64,000 bases of DNA from Endozoicomonas sp965232255 (GTDB lineage: Bacteria; Pseudomonadota; Gammaproteobacteria; Pseudomonadales; Endozoicomonadaceae): assembly GCA_965232255.1 (NCBI GenBank), contig OZ246962.1, positions 248,001 to 312,000 of the forward strand, read 5' to 3'. How positions within the stretch are numbered: position 1 is the first letter of the stretch; each line of letters opens with the position of its first letter. Position numbers and translations under genes: made by a program. This document shows, piece after piece, positions 52,591 to 60,947 of this stretch. The notes beneath the pieces were generated by a model. It saw nothing but the letters and a program-made list of their open reading frames with translations, did not search any database and was not told the DNA's origin.

Positions 52591-52948
52591 GCTTGACGAC
52601 CTTGCCACGGTGAAATGACCAGAATCCAAGTCAATCCACAGGGCACGGTGTTACCACGCCAGAAGTATCATTGCATTGGATTCACTGTAAACGGGACGGC
52701 AAAAACCGCACGATGTACAGGAACAACAAACTTCTTCACGGCGTACCAATTCATCTTAAAGAGGCAGTTGTGGGAAAGCAATTATCTTTCTAGGTCACGG
52801 AGTCGGCATACGCCAAGACTAATACCACGATGTACCAGGCGTTTATGACGGTGCTGTTGGTTACTCGTCCCGAAAGGGCACGAAACCATAACCTCGCCCT
52901 GTGCCGTGGCTATGGCACAAACCGGATTTACCAAGGAATAGACCACCA
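52591..52948. other. 358-bp gap upstream of trpG-like gene
   Basis: No gene is supported. There is a small hairpin GTGCC/GGCAC at about 52901-52918 just before the amidotransferase gene. No leader peptide with tandem Trp codons was found, so no classical trp attenuator is seen. Confidence 0.4.
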
Positions 52949-53533
52949 ATGCTGTTGATGATCGATAACTACGACTCATTCACTTACAACCTGGTTCAGT
53001 ATTTTGGCGAGTTGGGCGCACAAGTGGCGGTGCATCGCAACGACCAGATCACGCTGGCCGATATTGAGCTGCTGCAACCGCGCCATATTGTTATCTCGCC
53101 GGGCCCGTGTACACCCAACGATGCCGGTATTTCCATGGATGTTATACGACATTTTCAGGATAAAGTGCCGATTCTTGGCGTCTGCCTTGGTCACCAGAGT
53201 ATCGGGCAAGTGTATGGTGGACAGGTGGTGCGGGCCCGACAGGTAATGCACGGCAAGGTATCGCCAGTGTATCACCATAATCAAGACGTATTTCAGGGGC
53301 TGGCCAACCCCCTTACCGTCACCCGCTACCACTCCCTGGTGATTGACTGGCAAAGCCTGCCGGATTGTCTTGAAGTGACCGCATGGACGCAACTGGACGA
53401 TGGCAGCCACAACGAAATCATGGGGGTGCGCCATAAAACGCTGCCGGTGGCAGGTGTGCAGTTCCACCCTGAGTCCATTATGACGCAACAAGGGCACGAC
53501 CTGCTGGCCAATTTTCTGCATCAAACGGTCTGA
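52949..53533 (+). CDS. trpG: Anthranilate / aminodeoxychorismate synthase glutamine amidotransferase subunit
   Basis: 194 residues from ATG 52949 (MLLMIDNYDSFTYNLVQYFG). Class I glutaminase triad: Cys in LGVCLGHQSIG (about 78-88), and His and Glu in GVQFHPESIMT (about 168-178). It supplies ammonia from Gln to TrpE (anthranilate) or PabB (folate); many bacteria use one protein for both. No trpE, trpD or pabB is next to it, so the partner is elsewhere and the symbol could equally be pabA. Confidence 0.93.
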   Translation: MLLMIDNYDSFTYNLVQYFGELGAQVAVHRNDQITLADIELLQPRHIVISPGPCTPNDAGISMDVIRHFQDKVPILGVCLGHQSIGQVYGGQVVRARQVMHGKVSPVYHHNQDVFQGLANPLTVTRYHSLVIDWQSLPDCLEVTAWTQLDDGSHNEIMGVRHKTLPVAGVQFHPESIMTQQGHDLLANFLHQTV

Positions 53534-53633
53534 TATTGGTGAGCAAGTTGACCCGATGGCCCTTACGCGCAGTTACAAACAAGCCGACGCCTGTTGTTTA
53601 TCCAGGTTTTGTTTGATGAATATCTTCTGACTC

Positions 53634-54131
53634 TTACGGTAATGACTGCACCGTGCCACAGGCGATTCGGATGCTGTCTGCCCCACTACCATCACCAGCA
53701 TGAACCACCAGCGAGCGACCATGCAGATCTTTCAGGTTGAATCGCACGGTTTCCACGGGCAAATCGGCGACGCCATAATCATCCACAACCAGCAACGGCA
53801 GATCACGGTTGTCATCTTCGGTGGGTTGCGGCTGGTAAGCGCTGCCAGCAGCCAACGCCGCCACCGACTTACCATCTTGTTCGCCAGCGGCACAGGATGG
53901 TAGCTCATGAACTTGCAGAACCAACTGCCCAGGGGGTAAATCGTGCAACGCTGGTTGCACATGAATGCCACCGCCGTCAAGCGGATGAATATAAACCTTG
54001 CCCACCGTTGCTCCAGAGCCTTGGGGAGAGACGCTGAACACTTCCACAATGAGTGACTCCGGTTTGTCGCTACAGCCTGACAGTAAAACAGCCCCCAGCA
54101 GAGCCAGGGGTTTCAACCAGCATTTATGCAT
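53634..54131 (-). CDS. SodC-like lipoprotein lacking most metal ligands
   Basis: 165 residues. Lipobox LLSGC (Cys 20), then a Cu/Zn superoxide dismutase-like fold. Retained family segments are VHELPSC, DLPLLVVDDYGVA, LHGRSLVVHAGD and IRIACGTV. The copper-zinc ligands usual in GFHIHE and the AGGHxxP...H loop are missing: only one His remains in VHE and the bridging and zinc His stretch reads AGSAYQPQPTEDDN. It is therefore unlikely to be an active dismutase and may have a structural or binding role at the envelope. Single gene, convergent with trpG. Confidence 0.8.
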   Translation of the reverse strand: MHKCWLKPLALLGAVLLSGCSDKPESLIVEVFSVSPQGSGATVGKVYIHPLDGGGIHVQPALHDLPPGQLVLQVHELPSCAAGEQDGKSVAALAAGSAYQPQPTEDDNRDLPLLVVDDYGVADLPVETVRFNLKDLHGRSLVVHAGDGSGADSIRIACGTVQSLP

Positions 54132-54245
54132 TTATCAATTACCTCCAGGTATTTTTCCGGCAAATAAGTATACGACAGTAGCACTAACTTACTCGACGGA
54201 TTAAAATCCGGCCCAACAAATCCAAGCACCGGGCAGGAGAGAACA

Positions 54246-54659
54246 ATGCAGGCACAAGTCAAGTGGGTGGATAAGCAACGCTTCCTTGGGCTGACTCCCA
54301 GCGGTAATTCTGTGGTCATGGATGCCGACCGCGAGCAAAAAACTGCTGCGGGCCCGATGGAGATGGTACTCATGGGTTTAGGCGGCTGTGCCTGTGTTGA
54401 TGTGGTCAGTATTCTGGAAAAAGCCCGTCAGAAAGTCACCCACTGCCATGTGGATATCGAAGCAGAACGGGCGGACACGATACCGGCAGTGTTTACCCGG
54501 ATTAACCTGAACTTTGTCGTACAAGGGCACGATATTAAAGAGTCACAGGTGCAGCGAGCCATTAGTCTGTCGGCGGACAAATATTGCTCAGTAGCACATA
54601 TGCTTGGTAAGGGTGGTGTTGAAATTACCCATAGTTACAACATCTTGCCTGTCGAATAA
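54246..54659 (+). CDS. OsmC/YhfA family protein
   Basis: 137 residues. AGGAGAG stands 4 bp before the ATG. Two family Cys: GGCACVDVVSILEKARQKV (about 46-64) and KYCSVAHML (about 117-125). The YhfA branch of the OsmC family is thiol-peroxidase-like, but its physiological substrate is unknown. Short, cytosolic, monocistronic. Confidence 0.9.
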   Translation: MQAQVKWVDKQRFLGLTPSGNSVVMDADREQKTAAGPMEMVLMGLGGCACVDVVSILEKARQKVTHCHVDIEAERADTIPAVFTRINLNFVVQGHDIKESQVQRAISLSADKYCSVAHMLGKGGVEITHSYNILPVE

Positions 54660-54720
54660 ACTTTATGGAGCGATATTTATCGCTCCATTGGCAAATCAGC
54701 GGCCGGAGCCCTTTAACTCC

Positions 54721-55323
54721 TTATATTGTCAAGTCTTTATAGTAGAACTCTCTGTCCCGCTCGCCAATTTCCCGCAATACCCGACAAGGGTTGCCCACTG
54801 CGACAACGTTGGCTGGAATGTCGCGGGTGACAACACTACCCGCACCGATCACGCTGTTATCACCAATGGTCACACCTGGCAACACCACCGAGTGGGCCCC
54901 GATCCAGACGTTATGGCCAATGTGCACCGGCACGTTAAACTGTGCCGCCTGTCGGCGCAATTCTGGCTCAATGGGATGACCGGCCGTAGCGATGGTGACA
55001 TTCGGGCCAATCATTACGCAGTCGCCAATGTAGATGTGCGTATCGTCCACTAGCGTCAGATTAAAATTGGCGTACACCTGCCGTCCAAAGTGGGTGTGCC
55101 GCCCCCAGTTGGCACGTAGTGGTGGCTCGATGTAGCAGTCAGGGCCGATTTCGGCAAATAACCGGGAGAGTATTTCTTCGCGTTTTTTACTCTCGGCTGG
55201 CCGTGTCTGGTTAAAGTCGTAGAGAATTTCCAGGCACCGGGTCTGTTCATCCACCAGTTCTTGCTCACTGAAGGAGTAGATCTCCCGGGTGTGCATTTTG
55301 CGTTTTGTTTCGTTTAGTGACAT
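54721..55323 (-). CDS. Sugar O-acetyltransferase (maltose/galactoside type)
   Basis: 200 residues from ATG 55323 (MSLNETKRKMHTREIYSFSE). The N-terminal Mac domain (about 10-60) is followed by the hexapeptide beta-helix. Catalytic His lies in IATAGHPIEPELR (about 118), with the AcCoA loop HIGHNVWIGAHSVVLPGVTI. It is of the Maa/LacA/NodL class. The true sugar is unknown; it is not part of the polysaccharide operon. Confidence 0.93.
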   Translation of the reverse strand: MSLNETKRKMHTREIYSFSEQELVDEQTRCLEILYDFNQTRPAESKKREEILSRLFAEIGPDCYIEPPLRANWGRHTHFGRQVYANFNLTLVDDTHIYIGDCVMIGPNVTIATAGHPIEPELRRQAAQFNVPVHIGHNVWIGAHSVVLPGVTIGDNSVIGAGSVVTRDIPANVVAVGNPCRVLREIGERDREFYYKDLTI

Positions 55324-55368
55324 GGCGCGGTTTGCCAATTGTAAAATAAACTCTGAACCATCAGCATA

Positions 55369-55710
55369 TTAACCCGGAGGCCAACTCATCTGACGACCGG
55401 CCAGCAAGTGCAGATGGATGTGGTACACCGACTGACCACCATGACGGTTGGTATTGAGCGTCAGGCGAAAACCGTCCTCATCCACTCCTTCCCTGTCGGC
55501 AATATCCCTGGCCACCAGCATCATCTCACCAAGCAGCATCTTATCCTCTGCACCAGCGTCGTTTATGGTAGCGATGTGCTTTTTCGGGATCACCAGTATG
55601 TGGGTGGGTGCCGCCGGGTTAATGTCTCTGAAAGCTAACACGGTGTCGTTTTCGAACACAATATCAGCTGGAATCTGCCCGGCGATGATTTTGCAAAAAA
55701 GACAACTCAT
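55369..55710 (-). CDS. hinT: HIT family nucleotide-phosphoramidase
   Basis: 113 residues. The HIT motif HIHLHLLAG begins at His 97. It is of the HinT type and cleaves adenosine-phosphoramidates. It follows cysZ without a gap on the same strand, so they are co-transcribed. Confidence 0.95.
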   Translation of the reverse strand: MSCLFCKIIAGQIPADIVFENDTVLAFRDINPAAPTHILVIPKKHIATINDAGAEDKMLLGEMMLVARDIADREGVDEDGFRLTLNTNRHGGQSVYHIHLHLLAGRQMSWPPG

Positions 55711-56454
55711 TTATTTATTGCTCCTGATAGACTGCACTAACTCGATCTCCCGCTCCCAAAACAGGGTTGCGCCAGCGACGGCTGCTGGAATGATCAATAA
55801 ATTCACCAGAGGGACCAGCATGGCCAGATTTACCACAGCACCAAACGGCCAGCATTTGGTGATGTGTGACTGTAGCTGTGCTTTCATATCGGCAAAAGAA
55901 ACACCACGGTTGTCAGCGGCGTAGTCGCAATACTGGACGGCCATCATCCAGCCATTGAACAAAAACCAGAGCACCATTCCCACTACCGGAATAAACGATA
56001 GTAACAATAACAACAGTGCCCGGGGAAAATAATACAACAGCTTACGTAATTCACGACCAAGGCTTTTGGGGACCACAGCCAGCCAGTCAGACAACTGCAT
56101 ATCCGGTAAATCGGCACCTTCCATACGTTGCACTTTTTCCGCCAGTAGAGCATTAAACGGGGCAGCAATAAAATTACCAATAATGGTAAAGGTGAAAAAA
56201 ATCACCGCCGCCAACCCTAAAAACAACAGCGGCCACACCAGGTATTCGAGAAACGACAGCCATTGCGGTACCCAGTCAGTCAGCTGGGTCATCCACTGGG
56301 AAAAATAGCCAGAGGCCCAGTAAACCATGCCACTAAAAACCAGGATGTTGATCAGTAACGGGATCAGGACATACCAACGCAATTCTGGCAGTACAATCAT
56401 CGCCAACCCTCGGACAAAATAGCCTAGGCCTGACAGTGGGTTGTTAGGAATCAT
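55711..56454 (-). CDS. cysZ: Sulfate transporter CysZ
   Basis: 247 residues from ATG 56454 (MIPNNPLSGLGYFVRGLAMI). Four to six long hydrophobic helices, with RALLLLLLSFIPVVGMVLWF and CDYAADNRGVSFADMKAQLQ typical of CysZ. It moves sulfate inward for assimilation. Two 15-bp direct repeats (56459-56489) lie just before the start. Divergent from trxB. Confidence 0.93.
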   Translation of the reverse strand: MIPNNPLSGLGYFVRGLAMIVLPELRWYVLIPLLINILVFSGMVYWASGYFSQWMTQLTDWVPQWLSFLEYLVWPLLFLGLAAVIFFTFTIIGNFIAAPFNALLAEKVQRMEGADLPDMQLSDWLAVVPKSLGRELRKLLYYFPRALLLLLLSFIPVVGMVLWFLFNGWMMAVQYCDYAADNRGVSFADMKAQLQSHITKCWPFGAVVNLAMLVPLVNLLIIPAAVAGATLFWEREIELVQSIRSNK

Positions 56455-56458
56455 TATC

Positions 56459-56489
56459 GTGCTTTTCACGTTATGTGCTTTTCACGTTA
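56459..56489. repeat. Two 15-bp direct repeats before cysZ
   Basis: GTGCTTTTCACGTTA occurs at 56459-56473 and 56475-56489, a period of 16 bp. Each copy contains the small inverted repeat CGTG/CACG or its near form. The position overlaps the 5' leader of cysZ, so they might bind a regulator or be a chance duplication. Confidence 0.6.
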
Positions 56490-56686
56490 ATTGCAGCAGT
56501 AGCAAAAGCGGCAATAATACACCAGCGAACACCATTACTCTTGTTTTTTCCGTTGATGGCTTTACTTTCCCGAACCCTACGAGCCATTTGGCCGCCCGCG
56601 CTTGTCAAGTCACAAAAGCAATTGCCATGCCAGAAAAGCAGTAGCTATTATAGGGCCAAAATTGTTGTCCCCTTTGGAGTATGCTA

Positions 56687-57640
56687 ATGAGCACAATCCG
56701 CCACTGCCGCCTGTTGATTCTCGGTTCTGGGCCTGCCGGTTACACCGCAGCCGTTTACGCCGCCAGGGCAAATCTTAATCCCGTTCTGATCACTGGTATG
56801 CAGCAAGGTGGCCAGCTAACCACTACTACAGATGTGGATAACTGGCCTGGTGGCAGAGAGGGGCTGCAAGGTCCGGAGCTGATGATGGATATGGAAGCCC
56901 AAGCCAGACGCTTTGGTACTGAAATTATTTTTGACTATATCGATGAGGTGGATCTGGACAACAAGCCCTACACTCTCAAGGGCAGCAACACGTATACTTG
57001 CGATGCCCTGATCATCGCTACCGGCGCCAGCGCTCGCTACCTGGGGCTGGCCAGTGAAGAGGCATTCAAGGGCAAAGGCGTTTCGGCCTGCGCTACCTGT
57101 GATGGCTTTTTCTACAAAAATAAAGACGTAGTGGTGGTCGGTGGTGGTAATACCGCCGTTGAAGAAGCGCTCTACCTTTCCAACATCGCCCGTACCGTTA
57201 CCGTGATTCACCGTCGCCAGGAGTTTCGCGCCGAGAAAATCCTGCAAGATAAAATGATGGACCGGGTACGTAACGGTAATATCCGGCTAGTGCTGGACTC
57301 AGTGCTGGAAGAAGTACTGGGCGATGAAATGGGCGTGACTGGTGTGCGGGTACGCAATGTGCTTACTGGCGAAGCAAGCGAAATTCCTGCCTTGGGCTGT
57401 TTTATCGCCATTGGCCATACGCCCAACACGGGCATTTTTGTCGGTCAGTTGACGATGAAAGATGGTTACATCCGGGTCAAGGGCGGCAGTGAAGGCAATG
57501 CCACCGAAACATCAAAGGCGGGCGTTTTTGCAGCGGGTGATGTGATGGATCATGTTTATCGTCAGGCCATTACTTCGGCAGGTACTGGTTGTATGGCTGC
57601 ACTGGATGCGGAAAAGTATCTGGACCTGGTAGAGGGCTGA
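56687..57640 (+). CDS. trxB: Thioredoxin-disulfide reductase
   Basis: 317 residues from ATG 56687, with GGAG about 8 bp upstream. FAD-binding GSGPAGYTAAVYAARA (about 13-28), redox CATC (Cys 135 and 138), NADPH-binding GGGNTAVEEALYL and the second FAD contact AAGDVMDHVYRQA. It keeps thioredoxin reduced. An ATG two codons earlier is possible. Confidence 0.97.
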   Translation: MSTIRHCRLLILGSGPAGYTAAVYAARANLNPVLITGMQQGGQLTTTTDVDNWPGGREGLQGPELMMDMEAQARRFGTEIIFDYIDEVDLDNKPYTLKGSNTYTCDALIIATGASARYLGLASEEAFKGKGVSACATCDGFFYKNKDVVVVGGGNTAVEEALYLSNIARTVTVIHRRQEFRAEKILQDKMMDRVRNGNIRLVLDSVLEEVLGDEMGVTGVRVRNVLTGEASEIPALGCFIAIGHTPNTGIFVGQLTMKDGYIRVKGGSEGNATETSKAGVFAAGDVMDHVYRQAITSAGTGCMAALDAEKYLDLVEG

Positions 57641-57647
57641 CCAAACC

Positions 57648-57668
57648 CAGGCAGGCTGAGCCTGCCTG
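57648..57668. terminator. Palindromic stem-loop between trxB and zapG
   Basis: A near-perfect palindrome (CAGGCAGGCT and AGCCTGCCTG) between convergent genes, with a T-run on the plus strand 10 bp later. It is the likely end of the trxB transcript. Confidence 0.6.
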
Positions 57669-57676
57669 AATCGCTA

Positions 57677-58171
57677 CTATTTTTTCTCGGGGTCTGGCAG
57701 TTCTGGTGTCGGCTCGGTGGTAAGATTGTACTCTTCTGCGGCCAACGCGCCCTGCTCATCGGGGCTGGATTTGGGGGCGTAATCCTTTGGTTGCTCCAAA
57801 GGTGGCGTACGTTCATTGCGACGTTTGGAAGTCTTGGCCGATAGCAGCGCGTTGCTACCTAACAACGAATCGCTCAGACGGTTACGAGCCTCATCGTCCT
57901 TGCACAGCTCATCCGCGGAGTTGGCCAGATGCTCATGGATATCCCGGTAGTTATCGGTGAGTTTATTGATCAGATGGGCCGTGGTAGCAAAATGCTCATT
58001 CACGCGCTGCTGATATTCCTTCTGTTCCTGTTGCAGCTGCTGCAGGTCATCAGCCAACTTGTCATTGCGAGACGTGACTCCGGACGTCACATGATAAATA
58101 AACGCACCACACAATGCCCCGAACAAAAATGCCAGACTGACAACAAGCCAAAAATTACTCATATCTTCCAC
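57677..58171 (-). CDS. zapG: Cell-division/envelope protein ZapG (YhcB, DUF1043)
   Basis: About 164 residues. One N-terminal membrane helix (FWLVVSLAFLFGALCGAFIY), then a long coiled coil (about 35-85, rich in Gln, Glu and Leu) and a polar proline-rich tail. It has the family topology of YhcB/ZapG, linked to envelope growth and division. GTG 58171 has GAGG 7 bp upstream; the ATG at 58162 (MSNFW) is the alternative. Confidence 0.88.
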   Translation of the reverse strand: MEDMSNFWLVVSLAFLFGALCGAFIYHVTSGVTSRNDKLADDLQQLQQEQKEYQQRVNEHFATTAHLINKLTDNYRDIHEHLANSADELCKDDEARNRLSDSLLGSNALLSAKTSKRRNERTPPLEQPKDYAPKSSPDEQGALAAEEYNLTTEPTPELPDPEKK

Positions 58172-58477
58172 GGTATCGCCTCACTTAATGGGGTCCACGC
58201 CCTTGATGTGAATCATAATACTATGTCCCTGAGTACCTATTGTATTCATTCTGTAGCGTGGAGCCTATAATCCGTTCTCCGTCAGGTTACCGATTTTTTC
58301 AAAAGACAAAAGTGGAATCAATGAAGGAATTTCCCGCATAATCCGGCGATTTATCCGCACGTCGCCACACGTTATCCGGGGCTGAAAATTACGGCTAAAG
58401 GGGATAGACTGACAGGTTACCGATGCCGACCCTCCTGCTCACCTGCGAGTCAAAACATACGTATACGCTTCTTTTTT
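58172..58477. other. 306-bp divergent gap zapG / O-antigen ligase
   Basis: No gene and no clear promoter pair. The stretch just before 58478 is T-rich (CTTCTTTTTT) and the ligase gene has no convincing Shine-Dalgarno. Confidence 0.4.
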
Positions 58478-59707
58478 ATGACCAGATCAAATCACATTGA
58501 GCCAGACAGAGTAATCAGCTTTCTTGCTGCGTTGCTGATTGCGATTTCAACAACAATACCCAGAGGATTGGAGCTATCGTGCATTCTGCTTCTGGTGTAC
58601 AGCTTATACTACTGGCGCCGGTGGCAATTTGTTAGCCAACCGAACTATCTGCCGTTGGTCGGGATCATGCTGTTTGCCTTTTTTTCCGGGCTTTTGCACG
58701 TTCACAGGGATGGCACGGAAGCACTGGATGTAACCTTCCGTTATTTGCTGGTCTTGCCGCTGATTTTTCAGTTGCCGTCGAGCAAAATTGAGCCTGACTG
58801 GATCTTCAAGGGCGTTATTATTGGCGGAGTGTTGTCGGGTATTGTTGCCTTATACCAATATTTCATTCTTGGCTATGACCGCGTCTTCGGGACGCTGTTT
58901 GTCATCTACTTTGCTAACCTGACAGCTGTCCAGGCGGCACTGTCATTCTGTGCCTTCTTCTGGTTCCTGAAACACAAGTACTGGTCTGCCCTGGCTCTGC
59001 TGGCAACAATTATGGCAACCATAGCCATGATCTTATCGGGTACCCGTGGTGCCTGGATTGCGCTACCTCCGGCATTACTGATTACCGTGGTACTTTTCTT
59101 CCGGCTTTTCAGCTGGAAAAAGCTTACGGCTATTGTCGTTGGATTTCTGGCGCTTATCATCATGAGCTACCAGTTTATTCCCATCGTACATGAGCGCTTT
59201 AGCACTACCATGAGTGAAGTCATGAACTATACGCCGGGTACAAAAGAGCAGCTGATGGCAAGCAGCAGTGGCCAGCGTTTTGAAATGTGGCGTGCTGCCA
59301 TAAGGGAGTTTCAGGAAGCACCACTTCTGGGGCTTGGCATAGAAAAACGCTCAGAATTTCGCCAACAACTGATTGCTGAAGGCTATTTCGTCAGTCCCGA
59401 TGGCGCAGGCTCGACGCACAGCGAATTTTTTGATGGCATGGCCAAAAGAGGGCTTGTTGGTATTATTGCCGTTTTGTTACTTTACCTTGTGCCTCTGGTA
59501 TTTTTCATTAATCGGTACATGGCTTCGCAGGATTATCAACAAAGGCTTCTGTGCACCAGCGGGATTACTTTTGTCATCGTGTTTATGATCTCTGGGCTTA
59601 CCGAACGGTTTCTCTACCACCACGTTGGCGCCATGTTTTATGGTTTTATCATGCCAATAATGTATGCCATGGTGGGTCAATCCTCGCCAACCCAATCTGC
59701 ACAATAA
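58478..59707 (+). CDS. waaL: O-antigen ligase family protein (WaaL-like)
   Basis: 409 residues with about 11 membrane helices. Ligase signatures: LSGTRGAWIALPPALLIT (about 187-204), the large periplasmic loop with SSGQRFEMWRAAIREFQEAP and LLGLGIE, and STHSEFFDGMAKRGLVG (about 310-326) with the putative catalytic His. It should join undecaprenyl-linked O-antigen to lipid A-core. It stands 6 kb from the polysaccharide operon, next to two LPS-type glycosyltransferase genes on the same strand. A stem-loop (AATGCCTCA/TGAGGCATT, 59719-59741) follows its stop. Confidence 0.88.
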   Translation: MTRSNHIEPDRVISFLAALLIAISTTIPRGLELSCILLLVYSLYYWRRWQFVSQPNYLPLVGIMLFAFFSGLLHVHRDGTEALDVTFRYLLVLPLIFQLPSSKIEPDWIFKGVIIGGVLSGIVALYQYFILGYDRVFGTLFVIYFANLTAVQAALSFCAFFWFLKHKYWSALALLATIMATIAMILSGTRGAWIALPPALLITVVLFFRLFSWKKLTAIVVGFLALIIMSYQFIPIVHERFSTTMSEVMNYTPGTKEQLMASSSGQRFEMWRAAIREFQEAPLLGLGIEKRSEFRQQLIAEGYFVSPDGAGSTHSEFFDGMAKRGLVGIIAVLLLYLVPLVFFINRYMASQDYQQRLLCTSGITFVIVFMISGLTERFLYHHVGAMFYGFIMPIMYAMVGQSSPTQSAQ

Positions 59708-59718
59708 CCATGAAAACC

Positions 59719-59741
59719 AATGCCTCAGCTTATGAGGCATT
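59719..59741 (+). terminator. Stem-loop after the O-antigen ligase gene
   Basis: AATGCCTCA and TGAGGCATT form a 9-bp stem with a 5-nt loop, 12 bp after the stop. No T-run follows; termination is possible but not assured. Confidence 0.5.
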
Positions 59742-59773
59742 GGCTGCACACAGCAAATATGGAACCATTAAGC

Positions 59774-59824
59774 TTGACATCCTCCCCCAGCCAGATTGCT
59801 GGGGGTATTCAGTGAGATAACGCG
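59774..59824 (-). mobile_element. 51-bp minimal IS200/IS605-type element
   Basis: It has both tips and almost nothing else: the right-end tip TTGACATCCTCC at 59774, a hairpin CCCCCAGC/GCTGGGGG, and a left-end tip AGTGAGATAACGCG up to 59824. The left tip touches the ATG of the next gene, whose start ATGAAG reads CTTCAT from the element side. Confidence 0.65.
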
Positions 59825-60790
59825 ATGAAGCTAAACATGAAGAACATAAAATTCATGTACTACATGGGAGGTATTCTGCGAGGACTTGTCCCCAAGTCGT
59901 TTTTTCGTCGGCAACTGCAAGGCAAACTGGATTCCATCGCCAGTTACCCAGATGCAGCGTATATCCATAACAGGGTCAGCTATTACAATCAGGCTAGTTC
60001 GTTCGATGTCGACCAAAAAGATGAAACCACCGGTTACTTCCCGATTCTGGCCAGAAATTTCAAAATCAATAAACAGATTGAAAGCTCTGTCTACTACCTT
60101 GATCTCTATCGATACCTTGTCTACTTCAACAGCTCGGTAAAGTTTCACTATTGGCCCGGGGATAAAACCATTTCTCCAGGACTGCCCAATATTGTCAAAA
60201 GCCGCCCGGTGCAAAACAACCACAACAGTGTTTTGCTGAACCTGGACCGGGTTCGTCATTTCAATTTTATCAATGACCCGTTCTCATACGCCGAGAAAAA
60301 AGACGTGGCTATCTGGCGCGGTGCCAGCTGGCAGGCACACCGCGTCGCCATGCTGAAAAATCTGCATGGTCACCCTTTGTGCGATGTAGGATCCAATAAG
60401 CCTATTGAGAACAATCCGTATCGAGTAGCCTTTATGTCCATCAGGGAGCAGCTGAAGTACAAGTTCGTCCTGTGCCCGGAGGGAAATGATGTGGCCACAA
60501 ACCTGAAATGGGTTATGTCGTCCAATTCCATTGCGGTGATGTCCAAGCCAAAATACGAAACCTGGTTTATGGAAGGAAAACTGGTAGCGGGCATTCACTA
60601 CATCGAAGTAAAAGACGACTATAGCGATGTACCTGAGAAAATTGACTTCTACTTGCAACACCCTGAGCAGGCACAAGCGATAGCAAGAAACGCTAATCGC
60701 TACGTACAACAGTTCAGTAACATCCATAAAGAAGACCTGATAGCCCTTATGGTGCTGAAAAAATATTTTAACGACAGTAAACAATTATAA
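59825..60790 (+). CDS. Glycosyltransferase family 90 (LPS core type, CAP10-like)
   Basis: 321 residues. The family segment is DVAIWRGASWQAHRVAMLKN (about 158-177), then EQLKYKFVLCPEGNDVATNL and KWVMSSNSIAVMSKPKYETW (about 210-250). Bacterial GT90 proteins (LpsA-like) act in LPS core or O-chain glucosylation or xylosylation. No signal peptide, so cytosolic. The start is set by the ATG that abuts the mini-element; ATG at residue 5 (MKNIKF) is possible. Codon use is a bit more AT-rich than its neighbours. Confidence 0.85.
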   Translation: MKLNMKNIKFMYYMGGILRGLVPKSFFRRQLQGKLDSIASYPDAAYIHNRVSYYNQASSFDVDQKDETTGYFPILARNFKINKQIESSVYYLDLYRYLVYFNSSVKFHYWPGDKTISPGLPNIVKSRPVQNNHNSVLLNLDRVRHFNFINDPFSYAEKKDVAIWRGASWQAHRVAMLKNLHGHPLCDVGSNKPIENNPYRVAFMSIREQLKYKFVLCPEGNDVATNLKWVMSSNSIAVMSKPKYETWFMEGKLVAGIHYIEVKDDYSDVPEKIDFYLQHPEQAQAIARNANRYVQQFSNIHKEDLIALMVLKKYFNDSKQL

Positions 60791-60856
60791 TATTGCCGTT
60801 ATAAATCACTGCTCCCGCATCGAACCGAAGTACCGAATGTGTGGATAGCATGTGTT

Positions 60857-60947
60857 GATAGCAAAAGAAGTCAGTTGGCCTGTCTTATCAGGCTGGTCGC
60901 ATCCCTCTCTCAGCTGGTTCGCTGGGGGTATCCAGCGAGATAACTAA
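60857..60947 (-). mobile_element. Solo IS200/IS605-type left end
   Basis: Resembles the left ends of copies A, B and of the tnpB element: AAAAGAAGTCAGTT, the imperfect palindrome around TGTCTTATCAGGCTGG, ATCCCTCTC, a hairpin with GCTGGGGG, and CAGCGAGATAACTAA ending at 60947. No right-end tip is seen upstream, so it is a remnant. It abuts the ATGAAA start of the GT2 gene. Confidence 0.65.

Noticed and set aside
59774..60947. GT90 gene as cargo of one IS200/IS605 element (right tip at 59774, left end at 60947)
   Set aside because: Order and orientation would fit, but the 59774-59824 piece already has both tips, so two separate small elements explain the pattern more simply. Kept only as a minor possibility.
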